Below the pieces are notes generated by a model. The model did no database searches. It was not told the DNA's origin and saw only the letters and a program-made list of their open reading frames with translations. This document shows positions 1 through 9,074 of a DNA stretch of 64,000 bases, piece by piece; position 1 is the first letter of the stretch; every line of letters begins with the position of its first letter. The DNA comes from Jejubacter sp036620675 (GTDB lineage: Bacteria; Pseudomonadota; Gammaproteobacteria; Enterobacterales; Enterobacteriaceae), in NCBI GenBank assembly GCA_036620675.1, contig JAZHEE010000004.1; one strand, written 5' to 3'. The position numbers were made by a program, and so were the translations under genes.

Positions 1-524
1 GGGTTGGGATGGACGATATCTCTCCCTGGATGGCGCTGTCAGTGATTGCAGCCGAAGATCAAAAATTCCCGGATCACTGGGGGTTCGATGTCGGTTCGAT
101 TCAGAAAGCGCTGGAGGAGAGCGAAGGACGCCCTCGCGGAGCCTCGACCCTTTCGCAGCAAACGGCAAAAAATCTGTTTCTGTGGGATGGGCGTAGCTGG
201 GTGCGTAAAGGGCTGGAAGCCGGTCTGACGGTAGGGATTGAACTGGCCTGGACCAAACGCCGGATTCTGACGGTCTATCTGAATATTGCCGAATTTGGGC
301 CGGGGATCTTCGGCGTTGAGGCGGCGTCGCGCCACTTTTTTAATAAGCCTGCCAGCCGGTTAACTCTTTCAGAGGCGGCGTTGCTGGCCGCGGTTCTGCC
401 GAATCCGATTCGCTATCGTGTTGACGCGCCATCCGGCTATGTTTTGTCTCGCCAGCAGTGGATTATGCGCCAGATGCGTCAGTTAGGCGGTGAAGGGTTC
501 CTGAAAAGACACCGGCTGCATTAA
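1..524 (+). CDS. mtgA: Monofunctional peptidoglycan glycosyltransferase (3' part)
   Basis: Partial: the window opens inside the gene and the frame is open from base 3, so about the first 70 residues of a family usually near 240 residues are missing. MtgA polymerises lipid II into glycan strands at the inner membrane. The GT51 motif [10 protein letters not shown] with its catalytic Glu is present, followed by [13 protein letters not shown] and the block from [10 protein letters not shown] to [11 protein letters not shown]. The insert before RGAST is shorter than in the E. coli protein. The stop codon lies in the loop of the hairpin that ends the convergent gene yrbL. Identity is secure from motif order and position next to yrbL. 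Confidence 0.95.
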   Translation, partial: VGMDDISPWMALSVIAAEDQKFPDHWGFDVGSIQKALEESEGRPRGASTLSQQTAKNLFLWDGRSWVRKGLEAGLTVGIELAWTKRRILTVYLNIAEFGPGIFGVEAASRHFFNKPASRLTLSEAALLAAVLPNPIRYRVDAPSGYVLSRQQWIMRQMRQLGGEGFLKRHRLH

Positions 525-533
525 GCAGCCGGT
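504..533 (-). terminator. Terminator of yrbL, overlapping the mtgA stop
   Basis: A perfect 9-bp stem (ACCGGCTGC, 511-519, with GCAGCCGGT, 525-533) and a 5-base loop that contains the mtgA stop codon. On the minus strand the stem is followed by a short T-rich stretch (TCTTTTC), so it best serves yrbL. On the plus strand no T-run follows. Confidence 0.7.
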
Positions 534-549
534 CAGGTGATTGAATTGA

Positions 550-1194
550 TTAGCTTGCGCCATGGCTGGCGGTAAAACCGGGTGCCACCGGCTGCGGCTG
601 CGGCGATTGATCCAGGCCGGCGAATAGCGGGTGGGTCATAAAACGTTGCCACTGACGCGACTGCTTACGGAGGCAAAACCAGCGTGACCAGGTGGCCAGC
701 GGCAGCAGGGTCGCTTCACCGATGTTATCCACCACGACCGGCATTACCCTGGTGGGGCTCAGACGGCGGCACAGAATGTTCTGCGGCTTAAGGTTCATGG
801 TGACGATGCGGTGTTCAGTAAGCCATGCCTTCAGGGCTGCCAGCGTCTGGCGCAACAGCCTTAAATCGCCATTTTCTCTGCACTGGCGGGCGAATTCATC
901 CAGCGACATTGACGTCCTGCCATCGTAATCTTTAACGATATCGTAGACGTAGCCGGTTCCGAGATCGGTTTCAACGGTGCCGTGGTAGGCCGGAAGACCG
1001 GACCAGTCTTTCAGACGGCGGCCAAGATGCGCGTAATATCCCAGCTCGCGCAGCAGCTCTTTATCACCGCCGCTCTCCTGGTTGTAGACTATCTTGATGC
1101 AGCGGTCAGGATTGCCAGGATACAGATAGCATTTACGATGACGACCTGTCCCCAGGGGGGCAACATCAGAGAGTCGAACTACGCTGTCAGCCAT
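550..1194 (-). CDS. yrbL: YrbL family protein, kinase-like fold, PhoP regulon member in E. coli
   Basis: 214 residues. YrbL proteins belong to a kinase-like family of unknown biochemical role, and in E. coli the gene is under PhoP/PhoQ. Visible motifs are PLGTGRHRKCYL near the N-terminus (a glycine-rich loop), DWSGLPAYHGTVETDLGTGY, a catalytic-loop-like VTMNLKPQNILC and VVVDNIGEA, which resembles a DFG-type segment. The start at 1194 matches the E. coli protein and has GGGAAGG upstream; an in-frame upstream ATG at 1266 would add 24 unrelated residues. Position between mtgA and the npr cluster is ancestral. A good two-half PhoP box was not found upstream, only a single GGTTTA half-site. Confidence 0.92.
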   Translation of the reverse strand: MADSVVRLSDVAPLGTGRHRKCYLYPGNPDRCIKIVYNQESGGDKELLRELGYYAHLGRRLKDWSGLPAYHGTVETDLGTGYVYDIVKDYDGRTSMSLDEFARQCRENGDLRLLRQTLAALKAWLTEHRIVTMNLKPQNILCRRLSPTRVMPVVVDNIGEATLLPLATWSRWFCLRKQSRQWQRFMTHPLFAGLDQSPQPQPVAPGFTASHGAS

Positions 1195-1729
1195 GGAAAA
1201 CCTTCCCGTCTCTAAATTTAGTAACACGGTTGATAGTATGAACGTTGAACTTAAATAAAGACTCAACGGCTGCGGTTTATCTTAATAAAACCTTAAGCCT
1301 GAACTCGGATTAATCTGATCATAGGCAAGTGGACATAAACAGCAAAACCAACGCGCGTTGGAATTGATCTGGATCATGCCCATTCGCAAGGGATGTCAAA
1401 GATGGACAGGACTTTGTGCGGATGTTAATGCCGGCCTCTGGCGAACACCGGCAACGCGGCATGGCATTCTTTCGCTCTGTCTTAGCAGCTAAACATCTTC
1501 TGAACAGCGTGCCTGACGCGATCTGTTTAGTAATCTCTTCCCGCTGCGCTTGATAACTTTCACAAAACCGCGACGCCACCCGTGCAGGCTGGTTCCGGCT
1601 GCTTGAACGGACAATTTTTCCCCTATAGATTAGTTATCGCTGAGTCACTAAAACGATACAGAGCTTTTATCCGGGTGGGGTAATTCGGCGGTCTCCGGGA
1701 TCGATGGCGCCGTCAGGGGGAAGCGAAAG
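1195..1729. other. Intergenic region between yrbL and the LacI-type regulator
   Basis: 535 bp without a supported gene. It must hold the yrbL promoter (minus) and the regulator promoter (plus). A minus-strand frame at 1319-1579 has no recognisable protein features or ribosome site. A weak inverted repeat, GTTATCG (1633-1639) and CGATAC (1654-1659), lies about 75 bp before the regulator and could be an operator, but the spacing is atypical for LacI-family sites. Confidence 0.4.
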
Positions 1730-2779
1730 ATGGCTAATATTCGGGATGTCGCGCGTCTTGCCGGGGTATCGATCAGCAGCGTCTCCAATGTGTTAAATGG
1801 GCGCGTTGATCAGATGCGCAAGGAGACCCGGATCCGTATTGAGCAGGTGATGCGCGAGCTGAATTATCAACCTAATCGCGCCGCCCAGCAGCTTAAAACC
1901 GGGCAGACCCGGATGATTGGGCTGTTGGTTCCCTCGATTGTGAATCCCAGCTTTTCGGCGCTGGCGCGCGAGGTGGATCTGGCCGCCAGAGTGCATGATT
2001 GTCGGGTACTGCTTGGCAGTACCTACCGTCAGGAGCAGGAGGAGCGCACATTTCTTGAAGATATGCTGGCTCATGGCGTTCGGGGTGTAATTGTCGCCGC
2101 CAGCGATATGCGAAAGACGCATTTTGCCCAGGCGGCGCAGCAGGGGATGGCGATCGTTAATTACGATAGTCGGCTGGCGGGTAATACCGTAGATGCAACG
2201 TCCAGGCTGTTCGACAGCGTCTCAATGGATAATCTTGAAGCCGGTCGGCTTGCCGCTTCTCACCTTGTAGAACGCGGCTGCGGCAATATTGTATTTGCGA
2301 CGGAAGCTAACCTGACCATAAGCCGGTGTCATAAGATTGAGGGGTTTCTGACGGTTCTGCGTAACCTGCGTCAGAGCCAGCATCAGCGGATCGTGGAAGG
2401 TAAGGCCCGCGGCGGATATGGCGATACGGAAATGAATGAACTGGGCCATGCTCTGGCGTCTAAGATACTGGCATTGTCTCCCCGCCCTGACGGTGTGGTG
2501 GCGATTAATGACGCGTTGGCCATCGGGCTTCTGGGCGGCTTGCGCGACGCGGGAGTGGTTGTACCGAACGAAATTTCAGTGATAGGCATTGATAATATCC
2601 CGCTTTCTGGCCAGATCAGGCCGGGACTCAGTTCGGTGATGCCGCCGCTGGCGGAGATGGCAAAAGTCATGGTGGCGCGAATTATGCGGCGTATTGACGA
2701 CAGCGCGCTGGTGCCGCAAGAGTTTTTATTTCCACCCACGTTAATTCAACGTCAGTCGGTTCGGGACGCGGCTGGCTGA
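1730..2779 (+). CDS. LacI-family transcriptional regulator
   Basis: 349 residues, the normal family length. The N-terminal helix-turn-helix is typical (NIRDVARLAGVSISSVSNVLNG, of which residues 3-20 form the HTH), followed by a hinge around residues 45-60 and a periplasmic-binding-protein-like sugar domain, with GVIVAASD and the C-terminal SVIGIDNIPLS segment characteristic of effector binding. It is the first gene of an accessory cassette with a permease, a dehydrogenase and a mutarotase, so it most likely represses those genes in response to their sugar substrate. The effector cannot be named from sequence. The ribosome site is the purine-rich AGGGGGAAGCGAAAG just before the ATG. Confidence 0.9.
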   Translation: MANIRDVARLAGVSISSVSNVLNGRVDQMRKETRIRIEQVMRELNYQPNRAAQQLKTGQTRMIGLLVPSIVNPSFSALAREVDLAARVHDCRVLLGSTYRQEQEERTFLEDMLAHGVRGVIVAASDMRKTHFAQAAQQGMAIVNYDSRLAGNTVDATSRLFDSVSMDNLEAGRLAASHLVERGCGNIVFATEANLTISRCHKIEGFLTVLRNLRQSQHQRIVEGKARGGYGDTEMNELGHALASKILALSPRPDGVVAINDALAIGLLGGLRDAGVVVPNEISVIGIDNIPLSGQIRPGLSSVMPPLAEMAKVMVARIMRRIDDSALVPQEFLFPPTLIQRQSVRDAAG

Positions 2780-2941
2780 CAGAATATTGAAGATTATGAC
2801 TGATAGCTGGAGTAATGGAAATGACTCCTGTGGCTGGTTATTGCCTGAAGTCGTCAGTTGAGATGTTAGCGGTTGCCGAGTAAATGGCGGTGCCTGGCTG
2901 TTCCTTGTGATTCCGATTAATAACACTGGAAGTGCCCTGTT

Positions 2942-4249
2942 ATGAACAATAATCTGTCTCGTGATGTTGAGCGTAGTGCGATCAGAAAGCTGACGTTAAA
3001 TATTGTCCCTTTAATGACTTTATTATACTTTTTGGCGTTTCTTGATCGTAATAATATGGCCTATGCAGCTATTTCTCTGGAGAGTGGTCTGGGGCTAACG
3101 GCTTCTGCTTTCGGCTTTGCATCTGGCTTGTTTTTTATTGGCTACGTCATCTTTGAAATTCCGGGAAATGCCGGAACCATTAAGTTCGGCCCCCGAATCT
3201 GGTTTGCCCGAATACTGATTACATGGGGAGTTTTTGCAACGCTGATGGGGTTTGTACGGACGCCGACTGAGCTTTACATCTGCCGTTTTATGTTGGGTGT
3301 TTGCGAAGCGGGATTCTTTCCTTCAGTTGTTTATTATTTCACAATATTTTTTCCGGAAAAATATCTAACCAGAATACTGGGGATGTTTATTATTGTTCAA
3401 CCATTGTCTAACGCTATTGGTTCACCAATCTCTGGGTTGATTTTGAATATTGATCATGGATGGTTCGGTTTGGAACCATGGCAGTGGTTATTCATTCTCG
3501 AAGGAATACCTCCAGTTATTATCGGGATGATTGTGCCTTTTGTGATAAAAAATTCGCCCAAAGAAGTGAGGTATCTTAGTGTCGATGAAAAAGCCTGGCT
3601 GATGAATAATATCGGGATGAATAAAGAAAAGTCGCAGATTTCATCGTCTGATTTCGTGCAGGGAATAAAAAATAAAAAGTATTTGCTCTATGCTCTGCTG
3701 AATTTTGGAATGGTGTGTGGCATATATGGATTCGGTATGTGGCTACCTTCGATCATTACCGCGATTTCGGGCGATAACATCTTTCGGGTCAGCCTGATCG
3801 CGCTGCTTCCCTACGGCCTGGCCGCTCTGCTGGTTTATCCCTGGAGCATCTGGGCCAGCAAGAGCCGGCAAATCAGCATCTTTGCCGGTATCAGTATGGC
3901 GATCGCCGCGACTGGTCTGGTCGGTGCTGTGGTGTTCTTTCACTACAGCGTCTTTATCGCGCTGTCGTTCCTGTGCCTGGCCTCGATTGGCATCTATAGC
4001 GCTGTACCTTGCTTTCTCTCCATGCCCGCCAACATCACGACCGGAGCGGCTGCTGCTGCCGGGTTAGCGGTAGTGAGCTGTATAGGCAATATCGGCGGAT
4101 TCGTCGCCCCCTGGATCGTTGGGGTGTTGAAAGATGTGAGCCACAGCGATACGGCTGGCCTCATTTTTTTATCGATGTGTCTGCTGGCGACCGGTTTGAT
4201 TTGCATTTTCTACTGTAGCAGGCAGCGCGAAGGGGTTATCCGCTGCTGA
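2942..4249 (+). CDS. MFS permease of the anion:cation symporter type (sugar or sugar acid)
   Basis: 435 residues with about 12 hydrophobic segments. The early LAFLDRNNMAYA motif is typical of the ACS family (ExuT, DgoT and phthalate-type permeases), as are the CRFMLGVCEAGFFP segment in helix 4 and a charged central loop near residues 200-235. It likely imports the compound handled by the downstream dehydrogenase and mutarotase. Base composition changes inside the gene: lines sampled before about 3740 are 30-40% G+C, while one sampled after it is 57%, close to the flanking genome. This suggests a recombinant or mosaic gene. The reading frame is intact. The substrate is not predictable. Confidence 0.88.
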   Translation: MNNNLSRDVERSAIRKLTLNIVPLMTLLYFLAFLDRNNMAYAAISLESGLGLTASAFGFASGLFFIGYVIFEIPGNAGTIKFGPRIWFARILITWGVFATLMGFVRTPTELYICRFMLGVCEAGFFPSVVYYFTIFFPEKYLTRILGMFIIVQPLSNAIGSPISGLILNIDHGWFGLEPWQWLFILEGIPPVIIGMIVPFVIKNSPKEVRYLSVDEKAWLMNNIGMNKEKSQISSSDFVQGIKNKKYLLYALLNFGMVCGIYGFGMWLPSIITAISGDNIFRVSLIALLPYGLAALLVYPWSIWASKSRQISIFAGISMAIAATGLVGAVVFFHYSVFIALSFLCLASIGIYSAVPCFLSMPANITTGAAAAAGLAVVSCIGNIGGFVAPWIVGVLKDVSHSDTAGLIFLSMCLLATGLICIFYCSRQREGVIRC

Positions 4250-4285
4250 TGCGCATTATCCGTAAATGATAAAGAGGTACTTACG

Positions 4286-5050
4286 ATGGGATATCTGAAA
4301 GGTAAAAAAGCATTTATCACAGGGGCCGAACAGGGGATCGGCAGGGCCACGGCAGAGCGGTTGATTAATGCCGGTTGCGATATCTATATGCACTATCATA
4401 GCGGTGAAGATGGGCCGAAAGCGCTGGCGGAGCTGGCGCATTCTCTGGGCCAAAAGGCCAGTTACGGCTACGCGGATTTGACTTGCCGCGATGAGGCCGG
4501 GCAGTGCGTCAGGCAGGGAGCGGATTTTCTGAATGGTATCGATATTCTGATTAACAACGTAGGGGGAATTATCGGGCGCAAGTGGCTGGGGGAGATCGAC
4601 GCAGGGTTCTGGCGGACGGTGATTGACGTCAATATGACCACCATGCTCAATGTGACTCAGAGCGCGCTGCCGTTTCTGAAAATCGCCAGCGACGGCGCCA
4701 GCATTATTAATCTGGCGTCGCTGGCGGGGCGTTCCGGGGGGCATGCTGGCTCGCTGGTATACTCCACTGCTAAAGGTGCGATACTCACCTGGACCCGTTC
4801 GCTGGCGGCGGAACTGGGGGAATATGGCATCCGGGTTAACGCTGTCGCTCCTGGGCTGATTCTGGGAACTCGCTTTCACGCTCGCCATACCACCAGGGCC
4901 TCTGCGGAGGAGACGATTCGCGGCATCCCGCTGGGCCGGGCCGGCAATCCGGACGATGTGGCACGAGCGATTGCATTCCTTGCCTCTGAATATGACGGTT
5001 TTATTTCCGGGGCGACCCTTGATATCAACGGCGGTATCTACCGAATGTAA
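4286..5050 (+). CDS. Short-chain dehydrogenase/reductase (SDR)
   Basis: 254 residues, classical SDR. It shows the cofactor-binding TGAEQGIG at residues 12-19, NNVGG at 90-94, a catalytic Ser145, Tyr159 and Lys163 (VYSTAKG), and the C-terminal FISGATLDINGG typical of FabG-like enzymes. The family oxidises or reduces a hydroxyl or keto group with NAD(P)(H). In this context a sugar or sugar-derived alcohol is the likely substrate. It starts 36 bp after the permease and is followed after 18 bp by the mutarotase, so the three genes probably form one transcript. SDR specificity cannot be read from motifs; a generic FabG-like role is the main alternative. Confidence 0.88.
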   Translation: MGYLKGKKAFITGAEQGIGRATAERLINAGCDIYMHYHSGEDGPKALAELAHSLGQKASYGYADLTCRDEAGQCVRQGADFLNGIDILINNVGGIIGRKWLGEIDAGFWRTVIDVNMTTMLNVTQSALPFLKIASDGASIINLASLAGRSGGHAGSLVYSTAKGAILTWTRSLAAELGEYGIRVNAVAPGLILGTRFHARHTTRASAEETIRGIPLGRAGNPDDVARAIAFLASEYDGFISGATLDINGGIYRM

Positions 5051-5068
5051 CAATCTGGAGCCACGCAG

Positions 5069-5494
5069 ATGATTAAAGGCGTAATAATCCATCCACCGCT
5101 TTTAAGTGGTCTGGCCCGATGCGGCCATAAAACGCAGATACTGATTGCGGACGCCAATTATGCTTTCGTCACCCATGCGCCTGACAAGGCCCGGGTTATT
5201 TACCTGAATCTGGCGCCGGGCACCATTGGCAGTGTGGCGATTCTGGAAAAACTGCTGGCGGTGATTAATGTGGAACAGGCGATGATGATGGCCTGGCCGG
5301 AATCCTTTGTGAATACCGTCGCGCCAGCTTATCGCCAGCTGCTACCAGAGGGCTGTCCGGTCAGCTATCTTGAGCGCGATGCTTTCTATGAGCGCGTCAA
5401 AAACGATCGAACGCTACTGGTGTTGGCCAGCGGTGAAATGCGGCGCTTTGCGAATCTGCTGTTAACGGTTGGCCCCGTTACAGAAGAAGCATAG
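5069..5494 (+). CDS. RbsD/FucU family sugar mutarotase
   Basis: 141 residues, the family length. RbsD/FucU proteins interconvert anomers of ribose or fucose and form decameric rings. His20 in GLARCGHKT and Asp28 in LIADANY match the catalytic His and Asp, and the C-terminal ASGEMRRFANLLLTVG matches the ribose/fucose ring-binding segment, with Phe where FucU and RbsD have Tyr. YERVKNDRT resembles FucU (YERAQKA) more than RbsD. As last gene of the cassette it would speed delivery of the right anomer to the dehydrogenase. The gene ends only 4 bp from the convergent npr stop, with no terminator between them. Confidence 0.85.
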   Translation: MIKGVIIHPPLLSGLARCGHKTQILIADANYAFVTHAPDKARVIYLNLAPGTIGSVAILEKLLAVINVEQAMMMAWPESFVNTVAPAYRQLLPEGCPVSYLERDAFYERVKNDRTLLVLASGEMRRFANLLLTVGPVTEEA

Positions 5495-5498
5495 TCCG

Positions 5499-5771
5499 TT
5501 AGTCTTCGTCAAAACCAGCGTTAAACAGCGCGATAACGGCATTTAATGCTTCCTGCTCCTGGGGGCCGCTGGCTTCGATTTCGATGTGGCCGCCCTGAGC
5601 GGAATCCAGCATCAACAGGGCAATAACGCTGCTGGCTTCAGCTTCGATGCCGCTTTCATTACGCAGCAGCACTTCGGCGTCATAGCTTTGCACCAGCTCG
5701 AACAGCTTCATCGCCGGCCGGGCATGCATGCCCAGCCGGTTGGTGATTTCGACGGTTTGTCTGACGGTCAT
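5499..5771 (-). CDS. npr: Phosphocarrier protein NPr
   Basis: 90 residues, an HPr-like protein of the nitrogen phosphotransferase system. It carries phosphate from PtsP to PtsN. The active-site His lies in GMHARPA (residues 14-20), followed by the conserved [15 protein letters not shown]. The start at 5771 gives exact agreement with E. coli NPr, and the ATG overlaps the rapZ stop (ATGA), which implies translational coupling. It is the last gene of the rpoN-hpf-ptsN-rapZ-npr operon. Upstream in-frame codons encode only rapZ overlap sequence and were not used as a start. Confidence 0.97.
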   Translation of the reverse strand: MTVRQTVEITNRLGMHARPAMKLFELVQSYDAEVLLRNESGIEAEASSVIALLMLDSAQGGHIEIEASGPQEQEALNAVIALFNAGFDED

Positions 5772-6622
5772 GTTTTTCGCTTTTCCAGAGTTCGATGGCG
5801 CGACTGTACGTTCTTGCCGCGAGAACGGAAATAGTCCGCCAGCTGTTCGGCGACATAGACCGAACGGTGTTTGCCTCCGGTACAACCGATGGCGACGGTC
5901 AGGTAGCTGCGGTTGTTGGTCTCCAGCATAGGCAGCCAGAGTTCCAGATAGCTGCGGGTCTGGTAGATAAAATTGTGGACTTCGGTATGCCTGTCGAGGA
6001 AGGCGGCAACGGGCTTATCCAGGCCGGTCATCGGGCGAAGTTTAGGATCCCAGTGCGGGTTCGGCAGGAAACGTACATCGAAGACGTAATCAGCGTCGAT
6101 GGGAATGCCGTGCTTGAAGCCGAAGGACTCAAAGACCATGGTCAGCTCGCGCTCTCGCTTGCCCAGCAGCCGGGTACGCAGCATTTCCGCCAGTTCATGC
6201 ACTGACATCTCTGAGGTATCGATAATCAGGTCGGCGCGGGAGCGCAGCGGCTCCAGCAGATCGCTTTCCCTGTCGATAGCGCTTTCCAGCGACAGGTTCT
6301 TACTGGAAAGCGGGTGCAGGCGGCGGGTATCGCTGTAACGGCGAATCAGCGTATTGCGATCGGCATCCAGGAACAGCAGCTGCGGCGAAAAAGCGCCAGG
6401 CAGGTTGTTCATCGCTCGCTCGAAGATTTCCGGCGATTCCGGCATGTTACGTACGTCGATACTGACCGCTGCTGAAATGCCGCGCTCCGCCAGCGTGTTG
6501 GCCAGTTCCGGTAGCAGCACGACCGGCAGATTATCGACACAGTAAAAGCCCATGTCTTCCAGCGCGCGCAGTGCCACGGACTTCCCTGAACCTGAGCGGC
6601 CGCTGACAATCATCAGCACCAT
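5768..6622 (-). CDS. rapZ: RNase adapter protein RapZ
   Basis: 284 residues, the same length as E. coli RapZ. RapZ binds the small RNA GlmZ and delivers it to RNase E, controlling GlmS and so glucosamine-6-phosphate supply. The Walker A motif GRSGSGKS is at residues 8-15, and the C-terminal RNA-binding region has [15 protein letters not shown] and the basic tail [17 protein letters not shown]. It lies between ptsN and npr in the sigma-54 operon, as in other enterics, and overlaps npr by 4 bases. Confidence 0.97.
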   Translation of the reverse strand: MVLMIVSGRSGSGKSVALRALEDMGFYCVDNLPVVLLPELANTLAERGISAAVSIDVRNMPESPEIFERAMNNLPGAFSPQLLFLDADRNTLIRRYSDTRRLHPLSSKNLSLESAIDRESDLLEPLRSRADLIIDTSEMSVHELAEMLRTRLLGKRERELTMVFESFGFKHGIPIDADYVFDVRFLPNPHWDPKLRPMTGLDKPVAAFLDRHTEVHNFIYQTRSYLELWLPMLETNNRSYLTVAIGCTGGKHRSVYVAEQLADYFRSRGKNVQSRHRTLEKRKT

Positions 6623-6688
6623 GTGCAGTTTCTCCCCCCGTTAACCGGCTGCATCGCTGCGCAGCCGTGATTCCTGCCGGAATGTTTG

Positions 6689-7174
6689 TTATTCAGCATC
6701 CGGGTTTTCTTCAGTGATGATCTGATAAAGTTCTTCATCGCTTTGCGCTGCGCGCAGCCGGCGGCAGATGGTTTTGTCCGCCAGCCGTTTCGCCACCAGC
6801 GACAGCGTATGCAGATGCGTTTTGGTCTGATCCGCCGGAACCAGCAGTGCAAACAGCAGATCCACCGGTTGATTATCGATAGCATCGAAGGCGATGGGGG
6901 TCTCCAGTTTAATAAAGACGCCCACGGCGCGTTCAGTATCTTCTTCCAGCTTGCCGTGGGGAATGGCGATACCGTTTCCGATACCGGTACTTCCCATTTT
7001 TTCCCTGGTCAGAACTGCCTCAAACACGATCTGGGGGGCCAGTCCCAATTGTTTAGCAGCCAGTTCGCTGACTATCTCCAGCGCCCGCTTCTTACTCTGA
7101 CACGGGACGCCACTTCGGGTACATTCCTGGTTAAGGACATTGCTCAGTTGCAGCGCTAAATCATTGTTCATCAT
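6689..7174 (-). CDS. ptsN: PTS nitrogen-regulatory EIIA protein
   Basis: 161 residues. PtsN (EIIA-Ntr) is the terminal phosphoacceptor of PtsP-NPr-PtsN and controls potassium transport, K+-dependent kinases and other targets by its phosphorylation state. The phosphorylated His73 sits in GIAIPHGKLEEDT, the EIIA fructose-type motif. The start at 7174 (Met-Met-Asn-Asn) has AGGTGA at good spacing and matches E. coli; the longer in-frame start at 7249 would read through the intergenic region. Order hpf-ptsN-rapZ is conserved. Confidence 0.96.
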   Translation of the reverse strand: MMNNDLALQLSNVLNQECTRSGVPCQSKKRALEIVSELAAKQLGLAPQIVFEAVLTREKMGSTGIGNGIAIPHGKLEEDTERAVGVFIKLETPIAFDAIDNQPVDLLFALLVPADQTKTHLHTLSLVAKRLADKTICRRLRAAQSDEELYQIITEENPDAE

Positions 7175-7249
7175 AATTTCACCTAAGCCTTCTGCGGGAA
7201 CGGCCCGCCGCAATGGCGAGCCGCACGGGTCACAGAAACGCCCGGACAA

Positions 7250-7537
7250 TTAGTGTTGTTTCAGTTTATCTTTATGTTTGGTTAACTGCCGCGCCAGCTT
7301 GTCTACCAGGCCGTCAATGGCCGCATACATATCCTGAGCTTCCGCACTGGCGTGCAGCTCTCCGCCGTTGACGTGCAGCGTCGCATCCGCGACGTGGGAA
7401 ACCTTTTCCACTTTCAACACAATATAGACCTGATTGATCCGATCAAAATACTGCTCCAGCTTGGCGAATTTAGGATTGATAAATTCACGCAATGCATCGG
7501 TGATTTCGACGTTTTGTCCAGTGATGTTGAGCTGCAT
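7250..7537 (-). CDS. hpf: Ribosome hibernation promoting factor
   Basis: 95 residues, the short HPF type. It binds the 30S decoding centre and promotes 100S dimers in stationary phase. The family fold is clear: MQLNITGQNVEIT at the start, VYIVLKVEKVSHVADATLHV in the middle strands and YAAIDGLVDKLARQL as the second helix. It is 22 bp downstream of rpoN and 75 bp upstream of ptsN in the same operon. Confidence 0.96.
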   Translation of the reverse strand: MQLNITGQNVEITDALREFINPKFAKLEQYFDRINQVYIVLKVEKVSHVADATLHVNGGELHASAEAQDMYAAIDGLVDKLARQLTKHKDKLKQH

Positions 7538-7559
7538 AGTGTCTTCCTTATCTGTTGGG

Positions 7560-8993
7560 TCAGACCAGTTGTTTACGCTGGTTAGACGGAGGGATCGATA
7601 AAGACTCTCGGTACTTTGCGACGGTACGGCGCGCCACCATAATCCCCTGCTCGGAGAGCATGGCGGTGAGCTTGCTGTCGCTCAGTGGCTTGGCGGGATT
7701 TTCCGCAGCGATTAATTTCTTCACCAGCGCGCGGATCGCCGTAGAAGAGGCTTCGCCGCCTCCCTCGGTACTCACATGGCTGGAAAAGAAATACTTCAGC
7801 TCAAAAATCCCCCCCGGACTCTGGAGGTATTTTTGAGTGGTGACGCGTGAGATAGTGGATTCATGCATATCGACGGCCTGAGCGATATCAGCCAGCACCA
7901 TCGGTTTCATATGCTCCTCACCATGCTCGAAAAAGGCCTGCTGCTGTTTCACAATACAGCGACTGACGCGCAGCAGGGTATCGTTGCGGCTCTCCAGGCT
8001 TTTAATCAGCCACTTTGCTTCCTGCAGATTACTGCGGATGAACTGGCTGTCGCTGTCGTTACGGGCATTGGTGCCCATGGCCGCATACTGCTGATTAATC
8101 TTCAGACGTGGAATGCTGTCGCTGTTAAGCTCCACTACCCAGCGCCCCTGGTGCTTGCGTACCAGCACGTCGGGGATAACATATTCCGGCTCGCTGGTTT
8201 GAATGGACTGGCCCGGACGCGGGTCGAGGGATTGAATCAGCCCAACGGCTTCTTTCAGGATATCTTCTTTAAGGCGTGTAACGCGCATCAGCGAGCGGAA
8301 GTCATGATTAGCCAGCAGATCGAGGTGATCGCTGACAATCAGGTGAGCCTCATGCAGGCGTGGGGTTTCCGGTGCGAACTGGGAAAGCTGGATCAGCAGG
8401 CATTCCCGCAGATCGCGAGCGGCGATGCCGACGGGATCAAAACGCTGAATGCGTTTGAGAACCGCCTCGACCTCTTCCAGGCTTACCTCTTCATCGCCCA
8501 TGCCATCCAGGATGTCCTGAACCGTGACGGTGAGGTAACCGGTATCGTCGACAGCGTCGACAATAGAGGTGGCGATAGCGATATCGGTATCGGAGAAAGG
8601 CGTTAGTCCGACCTGCCACATCAGGTAGTCCTGAAGAGACTGGGTGGTTTCCCCCTGATAGATGGGAAGCTCATCGTCAACATAGTCAGTGCCGGTGCCT
8701 GAGGGCGTACCGGCGGTGTATATCTCGTCCCAGCTGGCGTCGAGCGGCAACTCTTCGGGCATGGAGTCCTGTTCCAGGGCATCCCGGCTGTCGAGCGTTT
8801 CGCTGTCGCCGTTTTCGCTGGTCGCAACTTCTTCGAGGGGATCGCTCTGTTCAAGCAGGGGGTTGCTTTCCAGCGCCTGGTTAAGCTCCTGCTGGAGTTC
8901 CAGCGTGGAGAGTTGCAACAGGCGGATTGCCTGTTGCAACTGGGGCGTCATGGCAAGCTGTTGGCTCAGCTTTAATTGCAAACCTTGCTTCAT
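7560..8993 (-). CDS. rpoN: RNA polymerase sigma-54 factor
   Basis: 477 residues, as in E. coli. Sigma-54 directs polymerase to -24/-12 promoters used for nitrogen assimilation, phage-shock and other genes. It starts with the glutamine-rich region I ([20 protein letters not shown]), has an acidic region II (about residues 50-110), the core-binding domain, a helix-turn-helix near residues 365-385 ([17 protein letters not shown]) and the RpoN box [10 protein letters not shown] at 454-463. It heads the rpoN-hpf-ptsN-rapZ-npr cluster and lies 81 bp after lptB. Confidence 0.98.
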   Translation of the reverse strand: MKQGLQLKLSQQLAMTPQLQQAIRLLQLSTLELQQELNQALESNPLLEQSDPLEEVATSENGDSETLDSRDALEQDSMPEELPLDASWDEIYTAGTPSGTGTDYVDDELPIYQGETTQSLQDYLMWQVGLTPFSDTDIAIATSIVDAVDDTGYLTVTVQDILDGMGDEEVSLEEVEAVLKRIQRFDPVGIAARDLRECLLIQLSQFAPETPRLHEAHLIVSDHLDLLANHDFRSLMRVTRLKEDILKEAVGLIQSLDPRPGQSIQTSEPEYVIPDVLVRKHQGRWVVELNSDSIPRLKINQQYAAMGTNARNDSDSQFIRSNLQEAKWLIKSLESRNDTLLRVSRCIVKQQQAFFEHGEEHMKPMVLADIAQAVDMHESTISRVTTQKYLQSPGGIFELKYFFSSHVSTEGGGEASSTAIRALVKKLIAAENPAKPLSDSKLTAMLSEQGIMVARRTVAKYRESLSIPPSNQRKQLV

Positions 8994-9074
8994 ATTCAGA
9001 ACAAGCTACCTCAGGTCAATGTGTCGATGAAACCGCGCGCCCGGTGGCGAGCGCGGCATCCAGTCCTTACCCTA

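Noticed and set aside
1260..1310. Possible PhoP or PmrA box before yrbL
   Set aside because: Only one GGTTTA or CTTAAG half can be found; the second half-site is missing at the required spacing.
1319..1579. 86-codon frame in the yrbL-regulator gap
   Set aside because: No ribosome site, no recognisable motifs, Cys- and Arg-rich composition typical of random frames.
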